This document shows, piece after piece, positions 61,275 to 64,000 of a stretch of DNA of 64,000 nucleotides; the first letter of the stretch is position 1; every line of letters begins with the position of its first letter. The stretch comes from Marisa cornuarietis (Eukaryota > Mollusca > Gastropoda > Architaenioglossa > Ampullariidae). The notes below the pieces were generated by a model. It saw nothing but the letters and a program-made list of their open reading frames with translations. It was not told where the DNA came from and did no database searches. The stretch covers positions 20,532,501 through 20,596,500 of the forward strand of contig SMMW01000001.1 of the NCBI GenBank assembly GCA_004794655.1, read 5' to 3'. The translations under genes and the position numbers were made by a program.

Positions 61275-61545
61275 TAAGGTAAGGTAAAGGTTATCCCATA
61301 ACCTTTTCAGGTCATTGGGGAGTGAGGTGTTAGAGACCCCACTTTTCTCGGGCCCAGCCTTTACATGAGGGTGGTGCCAATCTCCTCTCCCTCGCTGCCT
61401 TACCTTCCCCAACCTTCTATGGAGTCAGGTACCATTCCCGTCAGCTGGGTCGACTGGGGAAAGTATGCTGCGCTTATCGGGAATTGAACCAGCGCGCTCT
61501 CGGTTCGGACGCCAGCGCTCTAACCACTCGGCCATCCGCTTCCCC
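61275..61545 (-). mobile_element. tRNA-derived SINE (family A, copy 2)
   Basis: The better-preserved copy. On the minus strand it starts GGGGAAGCGGATGGCCGAGTGG, with the A box TGGCCGAGTGG (plus 61524-61534) and a perfect B box GGTTCAATTCC (plus 61480-61490). The tRNA-like head lacks a paired acceptor stem with a proper 3' half, so it is not a functional tRNA gene. The body matches the copy at 53460-53733 throughout. It ends in GGTAAGGTAAAGG-type text at 61277-61290 (reverse strand). Confidence 0.85.
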
Positions 61546-61549
61546 TGCA

Positions 61550-63180
61550 AATAGGTTTCTCTCTTTACAGTACTGACGAGAGCAGCGACGACGACGATGA
61601 TTATGACTAGCATCAGCACTCAACGCTAGCATAAGGTCGCCTGTCAGAGAAATCACATCCTCTGCCTTTCAAACAGTTTTTCCTTCCTTCCTTCCTTTGA
61701 CAATCCTCGCGGAAGCCTGCCAGTCGTCTCTGGGCAACCTGTCACGGCGCCGGTTCTCTGCAAAACTGATACGCACTCACAGAAGCACGCTATATTTATA
61801 TATATCATCTCTCTGGCATTTGTTTGGTTGCTGGAGAATTGTATGTCATCGGGACTCTAAAAATTCAAACTGTCAGGCAGCTTGTTGTGCATGATGTTAT
61901 TCACAACACGAATCTTTGATAGAAGTGCAGGGGCCGCAATCACCACTAGTGAAATCATTTTTAGTGTCTTGCTAAGTCTCGAAGTTGCAGCTAATCCCCG
62001 AAAATGTGAAATATTCGCCTGAATAAAAATAAATTAATGAATTTATTAATACATATTCATTGCATTTCCAAGCAAATAATCTCTCACTCTCTCGTATGAA
62101 TTTTCTTGGATAGTAAGAAAAACTACCAATGGACACTACTCATGTTGGAGTCTCTTTCTTGACTGGAATTTTCTTCAGTGAGAGACATTAGGGAGGGGGG
62201 ATTTGTTTTTGTGTGTGTGTGTGTGTTTTACGCCGTGCCAGCAACGAGGGGTATGTCACGGCGAAGGAGGGGAAGGCGGTAGCAAAAGAGGAAGGAAGAA
62301 AGGAAGGGACAGAGAGAGAGAGAGGAGAGAAAGAGAGAAGGGTGTGGATGGAGCGGGAGCCTTTGGGGTCGGAGGGCCATCTCATATAGATTCCTATCAC
62401 AACATCGCGCGTTTGTTTGTATTCAGAGCCGCCGGCCTCGTCTGTTTGAAAACCGCCTTTACACGGAGCGGAACGCGGGCTCAGTAGCAGGAAGTGGGGT
62501 GGCTGACGACATGGCTGACGAACGAGATCTCGCGCGACAGCGCCAGGCAGTTTACAGCAGGGGGGTTTTCACTTCTTCTTCGCGGCGATACTACGCGCCT
62601 TGGGTTTCTTGTTCGCTGGGCGAGGCAGGTATAGACGCCGTGCACACCACTCTTAGAGTTCCACTGCCAGGAACAAGATACAAGAGAAACCCGACCCTTC
62701 CGACATCTTTTCCCTGAGTAAGTGACTGGCATTACAGTATGTCAGTCTGACTGCAATGATGGACACTAACACACTGTACTGAAAGATAGATGACCATGCA
62801 AACTCTCTCTCTCTCTCTGTGGATTCCTTTTGATGGTTTATAACTTAAATACAAACACGTTCTCTGTTAACTAATATATTTTACAAACCACCTACACTGC
62901 TGAATTTTCAGCCGCCTAAATGTGATATTCATCTCTCTTACAAGAGGAAATTTCAATGCCCTGCCTACTGTTTCTTCCTACTTCAACAGTTTAGAAGTGT
63001 TTTTTGTGATATAGGCTATAGTTCATGTGCCTCTTTCAGCTTCTAGGAGTCAGAGCTTGCTGACACTGCTTCTTTTTGCGGATGAATACACCTCCGCTTC
63101 GCTAAAGAACAGTAATAACAAAAATTACCTGACATGCTCAGAATCAATTAATATATAATAAATACATGATTTATCTCCTA
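61550..63180. other. Intergenic with a possible exon start
   Basis: A frame starts at 62511 (GACGACATGGCTGACG) and ends at a TGA (62715-62717) that abuts a strong donor GTAAGTG (62718-62724). The donor therefore cannot simply continue this frame. A short motif TTTACGCCGTGCCAGCAAC (62227-62245) recurs at 58347. A purine-rich GA stretch lies at 62280-62345. No gene is assigned. Confidence 0.35.
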
Positions 63181-63340
63181 GTCCATCTTCTAATCGTCAT
63201 AAGCAGGAGCCATCTGCAGCACCGCCAGCAGCACCTCCCGCACCACCAACAGCAGCACCACTGCCAGCACTACCAGCAGCTAGCAGAAGCAATGTGACTT
63301 TTATAGGTTGTCGGGTAGAGATGGAGAATCAGTCATGTTA
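63181..63340 (+). CDS. Candidate terminal exon, Pro/Ala-rich (speculative)
   Basis: After an acceptor-like TTATCTCCTAG, an open frame reads PSSNRHKQEPSAAPPAAPPA, then a further Pro/Ala-rich run, and ends VTFIGCRVEMENQSC before TAA at 63338-63340. The bias comes from CAG/CAC/CCA triplets and could be simple-repeat artefact. No matching upstream exon in phase was found. Confidence 0.12.
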
Positions 63341-64000
63341 AACATTGGTGAAGCCATCCTTTGGCATCGACACGCAGCAGAAACAAACGAACGGTAAATC
63401 TGTTCAGTTGAATATCAGCGCGTGCACACACACACACACACGCACACTTTCTGGCTCTTTCACCTAAAGGGAGGGAACTTTCATACTGGAAAGGAGAAAG
63501 GGAAGAAGGGGAGAGAGATTAAGATGGCGGCACTGATGGCTGCAGCAGGAGCGGGCTGTGGGCCGCACGCTTTGCGCGCCGATCTTGTCATGGTTTACCG
63601 AGAAATGGCGTGTCACGGGCTCCTCCAACTGCTGCGACTGTGAGGGATTGCTAAACAGGATATCTGTGTTTATTTGTGACGCCGTCGCAAGACGGACACG
63701 CGCGTTCCCCCCGCCCACCCCCAACTCCCTTATTGGCCTGGCTGTATCTGGAGTGATCTCCCTGCGCCAGCACGGACACAACTCGCAGAGACAAAGAGCC
63801 TGCTGATAGATAGCAAGCGGTTCAGGATTTCTACTTACTTTCTGTTCAACTGTATTTGAGTTTGTTTTTTTTCCCCTCTTTCTCTTTCTTTTTTCCTTTT
63901 ATAGTTCTTATGTCTTCTCTCATAGTGATGAACGCACATTTGCATGCCATTTAATATCCTTTATTAAACACTCAATGGTGAGATAACTTGGAAGTATGTA
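63341..64000. other. Right edge, possible promoter and first exon
   Basis: A short CA run lies at 63424-63449. AAGATGGCGGC at 63521-63531 is a perfect YY1-type start context. It opens MAALMAAAGAGCGPHALRAD and 39 codons in all, with a fair donor ACT|GTGAGG at 63640. Downstream exons would lie beyond the window. It remains a candidate only. Confidence 0.2.

Noticed and set aside
61480..61545. tRNA gene
   Set aside because: A and B boxes are good, but the acceptor stem and 3' half do not pair as in a functional tRNA, and a SINE body follows directly.
62511..62717. 68-codon ORF ending at the donor GTAAGTG as a coding exon
   Set aside because: The frame reaches TGA exactly at the donor, and the other two frames have stops earlier, so the splice site cannot extend any of them as drawn.

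Overview
The window reads as intergenic DNA from an invertebrate nuclear genome, most likely a mollusc and perhaps a gastropod. It is AT-leaning, very rich in simple repeats (long TG/CA, GATA, CTTT, AACC, AAT and CAT arrays), and seeded with tRNA-derived SINEs, decayed non-LTR retrotransposon pieces and one MITE. The protein evidence for the group is a FoxG/sloppy-paired-type forkhead gene plus a LINE C-terminus of a kind common in marine invertebrates. The species cannot be named from the sequence, and 'mollusc' is an inference from repeat style.

Only one protein-coding gene can be called with confidence: a single-exon forkhead transcription factor at 37526-39412 (+), 628 residues. It has a complete forkhead domain, an acidic N-terminal region, Ala- and Ser-rich C-terminal tracts, and two Groucho-binding (eh1-like) heptads. 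A CpG-rich, CCAAT-containing leader lies upstream (about 36780-37525). An AT-rich 3' flank with candidate polyadenylation signals lies downstream (39413 to about 41880).

Layout. 1-4700: mostly unremarkable, with a decayed SINE (3330-3645, minus) and two candidate minus-strand first exons (2546-2592 and 4102-4205). 4700-22600: gene-poor, with TG arrays and a CpG-rich island near 15950-16560. 22600-24220: a retroposon 3' tail running into an AAT array, then a decayed LINE. 24220-36780: gene-poor, with CTTT, AACC and TG arrays and a second copy of the same retroposon tail at 32790. 36780-41880: the Fox locus. 41880-50600: a MITE with 20-bp inverted ends, a 24-bp minisatellite, a SINE-like tRNA head, and GACA and GATA arrays. 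50600-64000: an L1-like RT fragment beside a SINE, a second SINE of the same family, a second minisatellite, and several promoter-like GC-rich patches (57.7, 59.3, 60.7 and 63.5 kb) that may mark unannotated first exons.

A lone developmental transcription factor in tens of kilobases of gene-free sequence, with scattered clusters of homeodomain-type ATTA motifs in locally GC-richer patches, fits a regulatory landscape around the Fox gene. That is inference. No prokaryotic system, CRISPR array, rRNA or functional tRNA was found. Nothing here is clearly a new kind of biological system. The least explained items are the paired 29-bp motif near 51.0/52.4 kb, the promoter-like cluster at 60.7 kb and the 24-bp-register minisatellite.
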